Assembly (NCBI RefSeq): GCF_023223645.1
Contig: NZ_JALKBY010000011.1
Location: 1 to 64,000 of the forward strand
DNA: 64,000 nt
Source of the DNA: Natroniella sulfidigena
GTDB taxonomy: Bacteria; Bacillota; Halanaerobiia; Halobacteroidales; Halobacteroidaceae
Direction of reading: 5' to 3'
The notes below the pieces were generated by a model. It saw only the letters and a program-made list of their open reading frames with translations, was not told the DNA's origin and searched no databases. Of this stretch, positions 18,444 to 27,192 are shown piece by piece. The position numbers were made by a program, and so were the translations under genes. Positions within the stretch are counted from its first letter, which is position 1; the number at the start of each line of letters is the position of its first letter.

Positions 18444-19355
18444 ATGAAATTAATAGTTTATTTAGATCTGTTATTATTGATTAATTTAATTATGAATTAT
18501 TTGATTTTATGGGCTACTGCTAAGTTATCTGATTTAAGATATAATATTTGGCGATTAATGATAACTTCATTATTTAGTACAATTTATACATTAATGATTA
18601 TTTTACCAAGGTTTAACTTTTTGAATAGAGTCTCTAGTCATCTTTTAGTATCTATAATTATGTTATTACTTTCTTTTGCACCTTTAACGAGGAGGTTGTT
18701 TTTTAAGACAGTAGGTTATTTTTATTTGATTACTTTTGTAACTGCTGGAGTTATCTTTGCTGTTTATAATCTCACAGGAGGTTCTCCATTAGATACCTTA
18801 GATCAAGTATTGAGTATTTCTCCTGATAAGTTATGGATTATTCTTCTTGGGTCATTAGTAGTTGTGATTATAGGTAAGTTTGGTTGGTTATTGATCCAAA
18901 GTAAATTAATTCCTGACATTTTTTGTATTCCAATTACAATTAAATTTGATGATCAGTCTTTACAATTAATTTCTTTAGTTGATACAGGAAATCAACTGCA
19001 AGATCCCTTGACCAAAGTTCCAGTAATAGTTGTTGAGTTGGGAGTAATGCTTGAAATTTTACCTGATAAATTGCAAGAATCGTTTAGTCGTTACAAAAGT
19101 GATAGCAATCAATTATTGAGTGAGGTGGTTGATACTTCTTGGTCAAGTAGGTTTCGGTTGATACCTTTTTCTACAATCGGAAAGGAGAATGGAATGTTAG
19201 TTGGTTTCAGACCTGATGAAGTAAAAATCCAGACTGAGGAGGGAGTTATAAGGACTAGTCGAGTTATTATTGCTTTACAGGATAGTTTTTTAGATAATAA
19301 TAATAATTATCAAGCTTTATTGAATCCTGAGGTATTAAGATCAGTTAAGAATTAA
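18444..19355 (+). CDS. spoIIGA: pro-sigma-E processing protease SpoIIGA
   Basis: 303 aa. A membrane domain with about five helices (residues 1-150) is followed by an aspartic-protease-like domain with the LVDTGNQLQDPLT motif (about 180-192). The N-terminal YLDLLLLINLIMNY fits the family. It cleaves pro-sigma-E in the mother cell once SpoIIR signals from the forespore. The nearest Shine-Dalgarno (GGGGGAGA) is about 17 nt from the ATG, so translation may be weak. It forms an operon with sigE, 21 nt downstream. Confidence 0.93.
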   Translation: MKLIVYLDLLLLINLIMNYLILWATAKLSDLRYNIWRLMITSLFSTIYTLMIILPRFNFLNRVSSHLLVSIIMLLLSFAPLTRRLFFKTVGYFYLITFVTAGVIFAVYNLTGGSPLDTLDQVLSISPDKLWIILLGSLVVVIIGKFGWLLIQSKLIPDIFCIPITIKFDDQSLQLISLVDTGNQLQDPLTKVPVIVVELGVMLEILPDKLQESFSRYKSDSNQLLSEVVDTSWSSRFRLIPFSTIGKENGMLVGFRPDEVKIQTEEGVIRTSRVIIALQDSFLDNNNNYQALLNPEVLRSVKN

Positions 19356-19376
19356 TAAATTTAGGGAGGGGATATT

Positions 19377-20114
19377 TTGCGTTCATTAGTTTTAGGTGCT
19401 AAGTGGAATTTGAGATTAGGGATGGTTAAGTTGTTACAGCTGTTAGGTTTATATAATGCTAAGAACGTGTTTTATGTAGGGAGTAGTGAGGCTTTGCCAC
19501 CACCTTTATCGACTCAAGAAGAAGAGTTTTTACTTTCAAAATTAGATAATGGAGATCAAGCAGTTAGAAGTATATTAATTGAAAGGAATTTGCGATTGGT
19601 AGTCTATATTGCTCGTAAATTTGATAATACTGGAATTGATATCGAAGATCTAGTTTCAATTGGAACGATTGGCTTGATTAAAGCAGTTAATACTTTTGAT
19701 GTCAGTAAAAATATTAAGTTAGCAACATATGCATCGCGGTGTATTGAAAATGAGATATTAATGTATTTGAGAAAGAACAACAAAAAGAGATCAGAGATTT
19801 CTTTTGATGAGCCATTAAATATTGACTGGGATGGAAATGAATTAAAATTATCTGATGTATTAGGAACTGATATTGATTTAATCTATAAGTATATCGAAGA
19901 AGAGGTTGATCGAGAATTACTGTTAGAAGCTATGGAAGGTTTAACATCTCGGGAAAGAAAGATTATGATTTTGCGTTTTGGTTTACAGGAAGATAAAGAG
20001 GAGTTGACACAAAAAGAGGTGGCTGATGTGTTAGGAATTTCACAATCTTATATTTCTAGATTAGAAAAAAGAATTATTCATAAGTTACAACTTGAAATCG
20101 ATAAGATGAAATAA
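19377..20114 (+). CDS. sigE: mother-cell sigma factor pro-sigma-E
   Basis: 245 aa. The N-terminal pro-sequence with an amphipathic helix ([20 protein letters not shown]) ends at [15 protein letters not shown], which matches the known SpoIIGA cleavage site context in Bacillus. Region 2 has [16 protein letters not shown] and [13 protein letters not shown]. Region 4 has [22 protein letters not shown] start after AGGGAGGGG. In Bacillus and many Clostridia sigG follows directly; here it lies about 41 kb downstream. Confidence 0.96.
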   Translation: MRSLVLGAKWNLRLGMVKLLQLLGLYNAKNVFYVGSSEALPPPLSTQEEEFLLSKLDNGDQAVRSILIERNLRLVVYIARKFDNTGIDIEDLVSIGTIGLIKAVNTFDVSKNIKLATYASRCIENEILMYLRKNNKKRSEISFDEPLNIDWDGNELKLSDVLGTDIDLIYKYIEEEVDRELLLEAMEGLTSRERKIMILRFGLQEDKEELTQKEVADVLGISQSYISRLEKRIIHKLQLEIDKMK

Positions 20115-20130
20115 TTTATGGAGGGATATA

Positions 20131-20466
20131 ATGAAAATTAAGGCTGATGAAATAATAACAACAACTGAACTAATGAAAGAGATTTTTGGGATGAAAGAAA
20201 GATTGATCTATAATTTAAGTGAAAGAGTAAGATATGAACAGATTTATGATTATTTGATTGAGGATGGAGCTGAAGAATTAGGAATTAAAGAATTTAAAGG
20301 AGAAAAGTATCTATTTTTACAGCTAGAAGATGAAAACTATCTAATTCCAAATGATATTTTTGATGAGTTTGATCAAGAGTGGGTTAACGAATTAAAACCA
20401 TCAGATGAGCCAGCAACTAATAAATCTCCTTCTGAACTTATTTCTTTAACTAAGAAAGCCAATTAA
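20131..20466 (+). CDS. unknown protein after sigE, 111 aa
   Basis: Small acidic protein with ATG start and a good GGAGGG ribosome binding site, 16 nt after sigE and so probably in the spoIIGA-sigE transcript. There is no signal peptide, membrane segment or cysteine. The first part looks helical (MKEIFGMKERLIYNLSERV) and the middle alternates acidic and hydrophobic residues. I do not recognise the family. Its place at the normal sigE-sigG junction suggests sporulation, but that is only inference. Confidence 0.75.
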   Translation: MKIKADEIITTTELMKEIFGMKERLIYNLSERVRYEQIYDYLIEDGAEELGIKEFKGEKYLFLQLEDENYLIPNDIFDEFDQEWVNELKPSDEPATNKSPSELISLTKKAN

Positions 20467-20486
20467 AAATATTTGTTAATTTTTGC

Positions 20487-20514
20487 AGGAAAAAATATTT
20501 TGATCGAGAAAAAT
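20487..20514 (+). promoter_or_regulatory. sigma-H-like promoter upstream of apbE
   Basis: AGGAAAAAA at 20487 and GAAAAATG at 20508 are 21 nt apart. The -10 is GAAA instead of GAAT, so it is a weaker member of the set. It lies about 85 nt before apbE. Confidence 0.4.
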
Positions 20515-20594
20515 GGGTATTGAAATAATAAAATAAACATGAGATAATAATAAATAGTTGTGGATAGATAATTTATAAGAGATGGGGGTTAGTT

Positions 20595-21635
20595 ATGCAA
20601 ATTTATAAAAAACTAGTGGTTGCATTAATTCTAATGTTTACTCTAATAGGATGTACTGCTCTAGAAGATGAGATAGATTCTGCTAGTGATACAGCTTATA
20701 TGATGGGAACAGCAATTCAGGGAAAAGTTTATGCACCTCAAGCTGAAGAATTATTAGCAGAAGGTTTTGCTATGATTGATCAGATGGAACAAAAATTAAG
20801 TGAAAAGATTGCTGATAGTGAAGTCGATCAAATTAATCAAGCTGCGGGACAGGAAGCAGTAGAAGTAAGTCAGACTACTTTTGAAATAATTGAGGCTGCT
20901 AAAGAGTATGCTGAGTTGAGTGGGGGTAAGTTTGACCCTACTATTGGCCCGGTAGTTGAGTTATGGGGAATTAATACGGATCAGCAGAGAGTTCCTGAGC
21001 CTGAAGAATTAGAAGAGAAATTACAGATAGTTGATTATAATAAAATTGAATTGGATCATGAGCAACAGACTGTCTTTTTAGAAGAAGAAGGTATGAGCTT
21101 GGATGTTGGAGGTATTGCTAAAGGTTATGCAGCTGATCAGGTGATTCAATTATTTGCAGAAAGAGGAGCTAAAGGTGGTTTTATCAGTATGGGTGGTGGA
21201 GTTACAACTTTAGGTACTAAGCCTGATGATAGCTTATGGCGAGTAGGGATTAAAGACCCACGACCTGATGATGGTAATGATATTGTAGCGGCTGTAGAGT
21301 TGACCGATTTAACGGTAGATACATCTGGAGATTACGAACGATACTTTATTGAAGATGGAGTTAGATATCATCACATTTTAGATCCCAAAGCAGATGGTTA
21401 TCCAGCTGAAAGTGATGTAATGGGAGCAACGGTAGTTACTGAAGACCCTACTGAAGCAGATGTGTTGGCGACAATAATCTATTTGTTAGGAGCTGAAGCT
21501 GGTTTAGAGTTGATTGAAGGAATGGAAGATGTTGAGACTTTAATCGTTACTGAAGATAGAAAGATATATGTAACTGATGGCTTAGAGGATGAAGTGACTA
21601 TACTAGAAGATAATAAATATCAATTACAGGAATAG
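20595..21635 (+). CDS. apbE: FAD:protein FMN transferase ApbE (lipoprotein)
   Basis: 346 aa. A signal peptide ends in the lipobox LIGC (Cys about residue 20), so the protein is anchored outside the membrane. ApbE cleaves FAD and links FMN covalently to Ser/Thr of (S/T)GA(S/T)x(S/T) motifs. Family motifs SGGKFDPTIGPVVELWG, DVGGIAKGYAADQV and SMGGGVTTLG are visible, with late YHHILDPK and VMGATVV. A likely substrate is the FMN-binding domain encoded at 37016-38143, which carries SGATSTS. Confidence 0.93.
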   Translation: MQIYKKLVVALILMFTLIGCTALEDEIDSASDTAYMMGTAIQGKVYAPQAEELLAEGFAMIDQMEQKLSEKIADSEVDQINQAAGQEAVEVSQTTFEIIEAAKEYAELSGGKFDPTIGPVVELWGINTDQQRVPEPEELEEKLQIVDYNKIELDHEQQTVFLEEEGMSLDVGGIAKGYAADQVIQLFAERGAKGGFISMGGGVTTLGTKPDDSLWRVGIKDPRPDDGNDIVAAVELTDLTVDTSGDYERYFIEDGVRYHHILDPKADGYPAESDVMGATVVTEDPTEADVLATIIYLLGAEAGLELIEGMEDVETLIVTEDRKIYVTDGLEDEVTILEDNKYQLQE

Positions 21636-21699
21636 TGATTAGAGATTAGCAAAAATTAAATATTATGTTAGATGGGTGATTGATTATTTATTGGGGAAA

Positions 21700-21905
21700 A
21701 CCTACTAGATAATTAATTTAAAAGGGAAGTCTGCATGAGATTAAGGAGACTGGTCAGTTTCTTCTTGTGACAGCGTGGTCCCGCCACTGTAAACGATGGA
21801 ATTACTTCTTTTGGTTGCCACCTGATTATCAATTCAAATAATTGGGGAAGGCTGGAGAAGTTAAGTCGTAAGCCAGGAAACCTGCCTATTTAACGAGTAA
21901 CTTTT
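21700..21905 (+). promoter_or_regulatory. cobalamin riboswitch 1 (before bzaA-bzaB-cobT)
   Basis: Conserved cobalamin aptamer parts are present in order: AAAAGGGAAG, GGTCCCGCCACTGTAA, GGGGAAGG and the B12 box AAGCCAGGAAACCTGCC (21870-21886). This copy is compact, without the repeat inserts found in the other two. A strong terminator follows at 21927-21967. High cobalamin would end transcription before the lower-ligand operon. Confidence 0.95.
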
Positions 21906-21926
21906 AAAGTTACGGAGTGGATGATG

Positions 21927-21967
21927 GAAAAGTCCACAACCTCCTTAGGAGGTTGTGGACTTTTTTC
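21927..21967 (+). terminator. riboswitch-controlled terminator
   Basis: A perfect 14-bp stem, AGTCCACAACCTCC (21931-21944) with its complement at 21948-21961, has loop TTA and is followed by six T. It sits between the aptamer and bzaA as the expression platform. Confidence 0.92.
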
Positions 21968-21995
21968 TATTTAAAATACATAAGGAGGTATGATA

Positions 21996-23273
21996 ATGAC
22001 ACAATTATTGAAGGCTAAAGAAGGTATTATTACTCTAGCAATGGAGGAAGTAGCTGACAAAGAAGGTGTAACAGCAGATTTTATTAGACAGGAGGTAGCA
22101 GCAGGTAGGATAGTAATTCCTAAGAATAAAAATAGAGATACTGTAAGCCAAGGTTTTGGAAGTGGTTTAAAAACTAAGGTAAGTACTAGTGTAGGTCTCT
22201 ATGAAGATTATACAGATTTGGATACAGAAATGGCTAAGATTGATTTAGCTGTAGATTTGGGAACAGATGCAGTTATGGATTTGAGTAAGGATGGAGATAT
22301 AGATCAAGCTCGCCAAGAGATTTTAGCTAGGACTGAATTACCAGTAGGAACACTACCTATTTATCAAGTGGCTAAGGAGAGTGAGGAGAGGACAGGCTCA
22401 ATTTTAGAGATGAGTGTTGATGATATTTTTGAAATTGTGGAAAAGCAGGCAGCAGATGGTGTTGATTTTTTTGGGGTTCATGCTGGTTTGACAATGAAGA
22501 CTCTAGAAAGATTAAAAAGAGAAGGCAGGATTGAGGGGTTGGTTAGCCATGGGGGCCAAATTTTGGCAGGTTGGATGTTACATCATAATCAAGAGAATCC
22601 ATTTTATGAAGAGTACGATCGGTTATTAGAGATTGCTAAAAAATATGATGTAACGATTAGCTTAGCTGATACTTTTCGACCGGGAGCATTAGCTGATTCC
22701 TTAGATCGAGCTCAGGTACAGGAGTTAATTATTCTAGGAGAGTTGGTTAATAGAGGTCAGCAAGCTGGAGTACAGATGATGGTTAAAGGACCAGGACATG
22801 TACCATTAGATCAGGTTGAGAGTACAGTTCAATTACAAAAAGAGCTCTGCCATGGGGCACCGTATTTTGTCTTTGGCCCGTTAGTAACTGATCTGGCAAT
22901 AGGAGAGGATGATATTAATTCAGCGATTGGAGGAGCTGTTGCTGCTTCAGCAGGGGCTGACTTTTTATGTTATGTAACGCCTGTGGAGCATCTTGATTTT
23001 CCAACTACAGAAGATATTAAAGCTGGAGTAATGGCTGCTAAGATTGCTGCTCAAGTTGGAGATTTATCTAAAGGGCGAGAGGGTGCTTGGGAGCAGGAAG
23101 AGAAAATGGCTTATGCTAGAAAAAAATTAGATTGGGAAGCAGAGATAGAGTTGTCTTTAAATCCTGCAGAAGCAAGAAGGATGAGAGAGAAGAGAAATCC
23201 AAGTGATGGTGATGGCTGTGCTATGTGTGGAGAGTATTGTGCAATTAAAGTTGTTACTCAACATTTGAATTAG
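21996..23273 (+). CDS. bzaA: ThiC paralogue, 5-hydroxybenzimidazole synthase subunit BzaA-like
   Basis: 425 aa, homologous to ThiC, the radical SAM enzyme that rearranges aminoimidazole ribotide. Motifs GPGHVPLDQ (about 260-268) and YVTPVEHLDFP match the family. The C-terminal iron-sulfur cluster motif is CAMCGEYC. The context argues against thiamine synthesis: a cobalamin riboswitch upstream, a second ThiC-like gene and cobT downstream. In the known anaerobic pathway BzaA with BzaB makes 5-hydroxybenzimidazole for the cobamide lower ligand. AAGGAGG is 7 nt from ATG 21996; ATG 21990 is too close. Confidence 0.8.
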   Translation: MTQLLKAKEGIITLAMEEVADKEGVTADFIRQEVAAGRIVIPKNKNRDTVSQGFGSGLKTKVSTSVGLYEDYTDLDTEMAKIDLAVDLGTDAVMDLSKDGDIDQARQEILARTELPVGTLPIYQVAKESEERTGSILEMSVDDIFEIVEKQAADGVDFFGVHAGLTMKTLERLKREGRIEGLVSHGGQILAGWMLHHNQENPFYEEYDRLLEIAKKYDVTISLADTFRPGALADSLDRAQVQELIILGELVNRGQQAGVQMMVKGPGHVPLDQVESTVQLQKELCHGAPYFVFGPLVTDLAIGEDDINSAIGGAVAASAGADFLCYVTPVEHLDFPTTEDIKAGVMAAKIAAQVGDLSKGREGAWEQEEKMAYARKKLDWEAEIELSLNPAEARRMREKRNPSDGDGCAMCGEYCAIKVVTQHLN

Positions 23274-23275
23274 TA

Positions 23276-23316
23276 ACTGGTAATTAGTGATTAGTAATTA
23301 GTGACTGGTAATTAGA
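23276..23316 (+). repeat. tandem GTAATTA/GTGATTA words
   Basis: Directly after bzaA, words like GGTAATTAGTGATTAGTAATTAGTGACTGG repeat in tandem without a clear opposite arm. They match words inside riboswitches 2 and 3 and the gaps at 42.2, 45.7 and 49.7 kb. Confidence 0.6.
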
Positions 23317-23360
23317 AAAGAAATTAAAAGTTATTTTATACAATTAGGAGGGATAAAATT

Positions 23361-24632
23361 ATGACACAATTGATTAAAGCACGAGAAGGAATTATTACTA
23401 ATGAGATGGAAGTAGTAGCAGAGAATGAAGGAGTTAGTGCAGAAGAGATTAGAGAGAAGGTAGCTGAGGGATTAGTTGTAATTCCAAGGAATGTAAATAG
23501 AGCAAGAGATAATTATATGGGGATTGGGACAGGCTTACAGACTAAGGTTAATGCCAGTATGGGGGCTTCTAAGGATTATCCAGATCCAGAGATGGAAAAA
23601 ACAAAATTAAAAGCAGCTTTAGAAGCAGGAGCAGATGCAATTATGGATTTAAGTACAGGTGGAGATATAGATCAGATTAGGGAGAATACTTTAGAAATTT
23701 CAGAAGTACCTGTAGGAACGGTGCCGATTTATCAAGCAGGAATTAAAGGAATTGAAGAATATGGCTCAGTAGTAGAGATGAAAGCAGAGGATATCTTTGC
23801 TGAAATTGAGAGGCAAGCTAAGGCTGGGGTAGATTTTATGGCTATTCATTGTGGGATGACTTTAGAGGTATTGGAACGATTAAAAGAAGAAGGAAGAGTT
23901 ACTGATGTAGTCAGTCGTGGAGGGGGGTTTTTAACTGGTTGGATGTTACATCATAATCGGGAGAATCCTTTGTATACAGAGTATGATCGGGTTTTAGAGA
24001 TAGCTAAAGAGTATGATGTTACTTTGAGTTTGGGTGATGGAATTAGACCGGGGGCAGTTGTTGACTCAATGGATCGAGCTCAGATGCAAGGATTGTTGAT
24101 TACTGGTGAGTTAGTCCAACGGGCTAGAGAAGCTGGAGTGCAGGTAATGGTCGAAGGGCCAGGACATGTACCACTAGATCATATTGATACTACGATTCAG
24201 TTGCAAAAGGAGTTATGCCATCAAGCTCCATTCTTTATCTTAGGAATGCTAGTAACTGATATAGCTGCTGGTTATGATCATATAGTAGCAGCAATTGGAG
24301 GGGCAAAGGCAACGTGGGCTGGAGCTGATTTTGTCTGTTATGTAACTCCTGCTGAGCATTTAGGTCTGCCAGCACCAGAGGATATCAGAAAGGGAGTAAT
24401 GGCTGCTCGAATAGCTACCCATGCTGGAGATATTGCTAAAAGAGGTGAGCAGGCTAGTCGGTTAGATAAGCAGATGGCTCGAGCTAGGGTGAAGAGTGAT
24501 TGGGAAGAACAAGCTAGATTAGCAATTAATTCGGAGAAGGTGTTGAGTAGCAAGAAGGATGAGATTTCAAAGCAGAGAGTGATGGATCAAAAGGCTGAGC
24601 CAATGGAAATAGCGGCGGAATATATTGGGTAA
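23361..24632 (+). CDS. bzaB: ThiC paralogue BzaB-like, lacking the C-terminal cysteine motif
   Basis: 423 aa, clearly related to the preceding protein (shared TQLIKAREGIIT start, MDLSTGGDIDQIR, GWMLHHNRENPLY, GPGHVPLDH, YVTPAEHLGLPAPEDI). The C-terminal tail ends MEIAAEYIG and has no cysteine, so the cluster motif seen in BzaA and ThiC is missing. The other frames near the stop do not restore it. I infer a partner subunit working with BzaA. Good ribosome binding site AGGAGGGA. It may be mis-annotated as thiC. Confidence 0.75.
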   Translation: MTQLIKAREGIITNEMEVVAENEGVSAEEIREKVAEGLVVIPRNVNRARDNYMGIGTGLQTKVNASMGASKDYPDPEMEKTKLKAALEAGADAIMDLSTGGDIDQIRENTLEISEVPVGTVPIYQAGIKGIEEYGSVVEMKAEDIFAEIERQAKAGVDFMAIHCGMTLEVLERLKEEGRVTDVVSRGGGFLTGWMLHHNRENPLYTEYDRVLEIAKEYDVTLSLGDGIRPGAVVDSMDRAQMQGLLITGELVQRAREAGVQVMVEGPGHVPLDHIDTTIQLQKELCHQAPFFILGMLVTDIAAGYDHIVAAIGGAKATWAGADFVCYVTPAEHLGLPAPEDIRKGVMAARIATHAGDIAKRGEQASRLDKQMARARVKSDWEEQARLAINSEKVLSSKKDEISKQRVMDQKAEPMEIAAEYIG

Positions 24633-24635
24633 TTA

Positions 24636-24745
24636 CAATATTGTGTCAGTTATGTGTGTGAGTGTGAGTAAGGTCAAAAGCATAGGGGCTAAGGTTTTGC
24701 TTTTACTCACACACACTACTCACACTGACACTTAATATCAATATT
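24636..24745 (+). repeat. inverted word repeat (GTGTGAGT words) with CAATATTG caps
   Basis: The left arm GTGTCAGTTATGTGTGTGAG with GTGTGAGTAA is answered by TTTACTCACACACACTACTC and ACTGACAC. The centre AAAAGCATAGGGGCTAAGG resembles other copies. CAATATTG occurs at both ends (24637 and 24739). It would form a long hairpin between bzaB and cobT. Confidence 0.75.
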
Positions 24746-24779
24746 GTTTAAGAAAAAATAAAACGAAGGAGCGATAATA

Positions 24780-25832
24780 ATGAAATTATTAGAACAAACA
24801 ATAGCTGAAATTGAAGGATTAAATGAAGAGAAGATGGCTGAAGCACAAGAGAGGTTGGATGGCTTAACCAAACCACCAGGGAGTTTAGGTAAATTAGAAG
24901 AGATAGCAGTTAAGTTAGCTGGAATGAAAGGGGAAGTATTTACAGAGGTTGATCAGAAGGTACATATTGTGATGGCTGGTGATCATGGGGTGGTAGAAGA
25001 AGGGGTCAGTACTTGTCCGTCAGATGTAACGACTCAGATGGTCTATAATTTCTTAAACGGTGGTGCGGCTGTTAATGTTTTGGCTAGGCAGGTTGGAGCA
25101 GAAGTTAAGGTAGTTGATATTGGTGTAGAAAATGAAATAGAGGCTGATGGAATAATTAGCAGGAAGGTTAAAGCAGGAACTGATAACTTTCTTAATGGGC
25201 CAGCAATGTCACGAGCAGAAGCAGTCTCTAGCATAGAAGTAGGAATAGAACTTGTGCAAGAGTTGATTGCAGATGGTGCTAATTTGATTGGAACTGGAGA
25301 GATGGGAATTGGTAATACAACACCTAGTAGTGCAATTATAGCTACAGTTACAGATCTATCATTAGATCAGTTGGTTGGTCGAGGTACTGGAATTGATGAT
25401 CAGAGGTTGGCTAAGAAGAAGGAAGTTATTGCTCAAGCCTTGGAGCTAAATCAGCCTGATAGTGATGATGGAATTGATATACTAGCTAAGGTTGGTGGTT
25501 TAGAAATAGGTGGTTTGACTGGAGTTATCTTGGGAGCTGCTGCTAAGAAGACTCCTGTAATGGTAGATGGTCTGATTTCAGCAGCAGCGGCTGTGATTGC
25601 CCATAGACTGGAGCCAAAGGTAAGTAATTATTTAATTCCATCTCATAGATCTGTGGAGCCAGGCCATATCAGAATGCATGAAATATTAGGATTGGAGCCG
25701 ATGTTGGAGATGGATATGCGTTTAGGGGAAGGTACTGGAGCAGTATTAGGAATGGAGCTAGTAGAAGCAGCAACCAGAATTATCAGTCAGATGGCTACTC
25801 TTGAAGAAGCTGGAGTTATTGCAAATAAATAA
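24780..25832 (+). CDS. cobT: nicotinate-nucleotide--benzimidazole phosphoribosyltransferase CobT
   Basis: 350 aa. It activates the lower-ligand base with nicotinate mononucleotide, giving alpha-ribazole phosphate. Family motifs: LTKPPGSLGKLEEIA (about 28-42), MAGDHGVVEEGVS (about 62-74), GEMGIGNTTPSSAI (about 177-190) and HRSVEPGHIRMHEIL near 290-303. The general-base Glu is expected in the late DMRLGEGTGA region. Co-directional with bzaAB, so base and activation are made together. Confidence 0.95.
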   Translation: MKLLEQTIAEIEGLNEEKMAEAQERLDGLTKPPGSLGKLEEIAVKLAGMKGEVFTEVDQKVHIVMAGDHGVVEEGVSTCPSDVTTQMVYNFLNGGAAVNVLARQVGAEVKVVDIGVENEIEADGIISRKVKAGTDNFLNGPAMSRAEAVSSIEVGIELVQELIADGANLIGTGEMGIGNTTPSSAIIATVTDLSLDQLVGRGTGIDDQRLAKKKEVIAQALELNQPDSDDGIDILAKVGGLEIGGLTGVILGAAAKKTPVMVDGLISAAAAVIAHRLEPKVSNYLIPSHRSVEPGHIRMHEILGLEPMLEMDMRLGEGTGAVLGMELVEAATRIISQMATLEEAGVIANK

Positions 25833-25853
25833 ATCAAAGGAGGAATTAGAATA

Positions 25854-26354
25854 ATGAATACTGAAGTTAGTACAGAAGCTAGTAGAAGTGATTTTTGGAA
25901 TACTAAAAGATTAGTCAGGATGGCTTTGTTTGTGGCATTGGGAACGGTAGGTGGTTTGATTCCCCTGCCTAGTCCGACTGGTACGGTAGGATTGGATTCG
26001 GCACCAGGTTATTTTTTGGCCCTCTTTGCTGGAGGAGTTGAAGGAGGAATTGTATTAGGGATTGGTCATCTAGTTTCAGGGATTAAGGCTGGTTTTCCAC
26101 TCGGGCCAATCCATCTACCGATTGCAATTGGAATGGCAGTCTGTGGTTGGTTATTTTGGTATGTTAATCAAAGATTCAATTTGACTACAGCAGGTTTAGT
26201 AGCTACTTTATTTAATGGGGTAATCTTAAATCTGTTATTGATTCCATTATTGGGAGTAGGATTCTTTATGGGGATGACTCCTGTTTTATTAATAGCTTCA
26301 GCAGTTAATATTGTGATAGCGATTGCAGTTTATCGTTTTTTGGATAATAGATAA
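25854..26354 (+). CDS. ECF S component, candidate alpha-ribazole transporter CblT
   Basis: 166 aa hydrophobic protein with five or six membrane segments. Its length and N-terminal Arg-rich cytoplasmic tail (NTKRLVRMALFVALGTVG) are typical of ECF-transporter substrate-binding proteins. It lies 21 nt after cobT and just before a PurM-like kinase, the arrangement known for CblT-CblS alpha-ribazole salvage in some Firmicutes. No ECF ATPase or T component for it is nearby, so it would use a shared module. The substrate is inferred from context. Confidence 0.7.
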   Translation: MNTEVSTEASRSDFWNTKRLVRMALFVALGTVGGLIPLPSPTGTVGLDSAPGYFLALFAGGVEGGIVLGIGHLVSGIKAGFPLGPIHLPIAIGMAVCGWLFWYVNQRFNLTTAGLVATLFNGVILNLLLIPLLGVGFFMGMTPVLLIASAVNIVIAIAVYRFLDNR

Positions 26355-26387
26355 TCAGATCTCGAGACTTTAATTGGGGTGATAGAT

Positions 26388-27128
26388 ATGGAAAGGGATA
26401 TTTCAGTGATCGATCTAAATGATCAGCAACAATTAGTAATAGCTTGTGATTCTATCGGAGGGATTGGTCCTAAGGAAGAAGATTCTTTGCAGGTATCTGG
26501 TAAGATAGTTGGTAAGCTCGGAGTTAGGGTGGCTTTGTTGGAGGTGCTGGCAGTTAGAGCTAGACCTGTGACAGTAATTAATACGTTAAGTGTTGAATAT
26601 GAACCAACAGGTAAGGAAATCATAAAAGGGATTAAAGAGGAAATGGTTGATTTAAGTGTTGGCCCGGAGAAAATATTAAATGGAAGTACTGAGGAGAATG
26701 TAGCTACCATTCAAACAGGAGTAGGAATTACAGTAATTGGAGTAACTAATAAGGATGACTTGAAGTTAGCTAATTCTAAGGCTGGAGATATATTAGTAGC
26801 GATTGGCTTACCTAAAGTAGGTGGCGAGGTTTTAACTGCTGCTGATGAGATTGCTTCTTTAAAGGAGATGGAGCGGTTATTAGAGTTGAATTATATTTAT
26901 GATATCTTGCCTGTTGGCTCTAAAGGGATAAAATTTGAAGCTGAATTATTAGCTGAAATGAATAATTTAAACCTTAATCTAGTCAATCAAGCAGAGATAG
27001 ATCTTAAAAAGTCGGCTGGCCCTGCTACTGTATTATTAGTCACCTTACCTGAGAATAGATTAGATGATTTGCAACAAAAGATTTCTAAGCCGGTCAACTT
27101 ATTAGGTAATTTTTATCAAATAAGCTAA
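26388..27128 (+). CDS. PurM-like kinase, candidate alpha-ribazole kinase CblS
   Basis: About 246 aa of the AIR synthase-related (PurM/ThiL-like) fold. The N-terminal CDSIGGIGPKEEDSL carries the Asp and Gly residues that bind ATP and magnesium in this superfamily, and GDILVAIGLPKVGGEVL is the mid-protein glycine-rich segment. CblS phosphorylates imported alpha-ribazole for nucleotide-loop assembly. ATG 26388 follows GGGGTGAT; GTG 26379 lies in that site. Assignment depends on the cobT-cblT neighbourhood. Confidence 0.7.
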   Translation: MERDISVIDLNDQQQLVIACDSIGGIGPKEEDSLQVSGKIVGKLGVRVALLEVLAVRARPVTVINTLSVEYEPTGKEIIKGIKEEMVDLSVGPEKILNGSTEENVATIQTGVGITVIGVTNKDDLKLANSKAGDILVAIGLPKVGGEVLTAADEIASLKEMERLLELNYIYDILPVGSKGIKFEAELLAEMNNLNLNLVNQAEIDLKKSAGPATVLLVTLPENRLDDLQQKISKPVNLLGNFYQIS

Positions 27129-27135
27129 AGAAATT

Positions 27136-27163
27136 GTAGGGGCGTATTATAATGCGCCCCTAT
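27136..27163 (+). repeat. REP-like palindrome GTAGGGGCG...CGCCCCTA
   Basis: GTAGGGGCGTATT pairs with AATGCGCCCCTAT (two G-U wobbles as RNA) across a 2-nt gap. It is GC-rich against the AT-rich surroundings and has no T-tract, so it is more like a small dispersed palindrome than a terminator. Confidence 0.6.
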
Positions 27164-27192
27164 GATAATTAAAGATGAGGAGCTCTAAAGCA

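Noticed and set aside
21996-24632. Annotation of the two ThiC-like genes as thiamine phosphomethylpyrimidine synthase
   Set aside because: Tandem copies with cobT under a cobalamin riboswitch, and no TPP riboswitch or thi genes nearby. BzaA/BzaB fits better.
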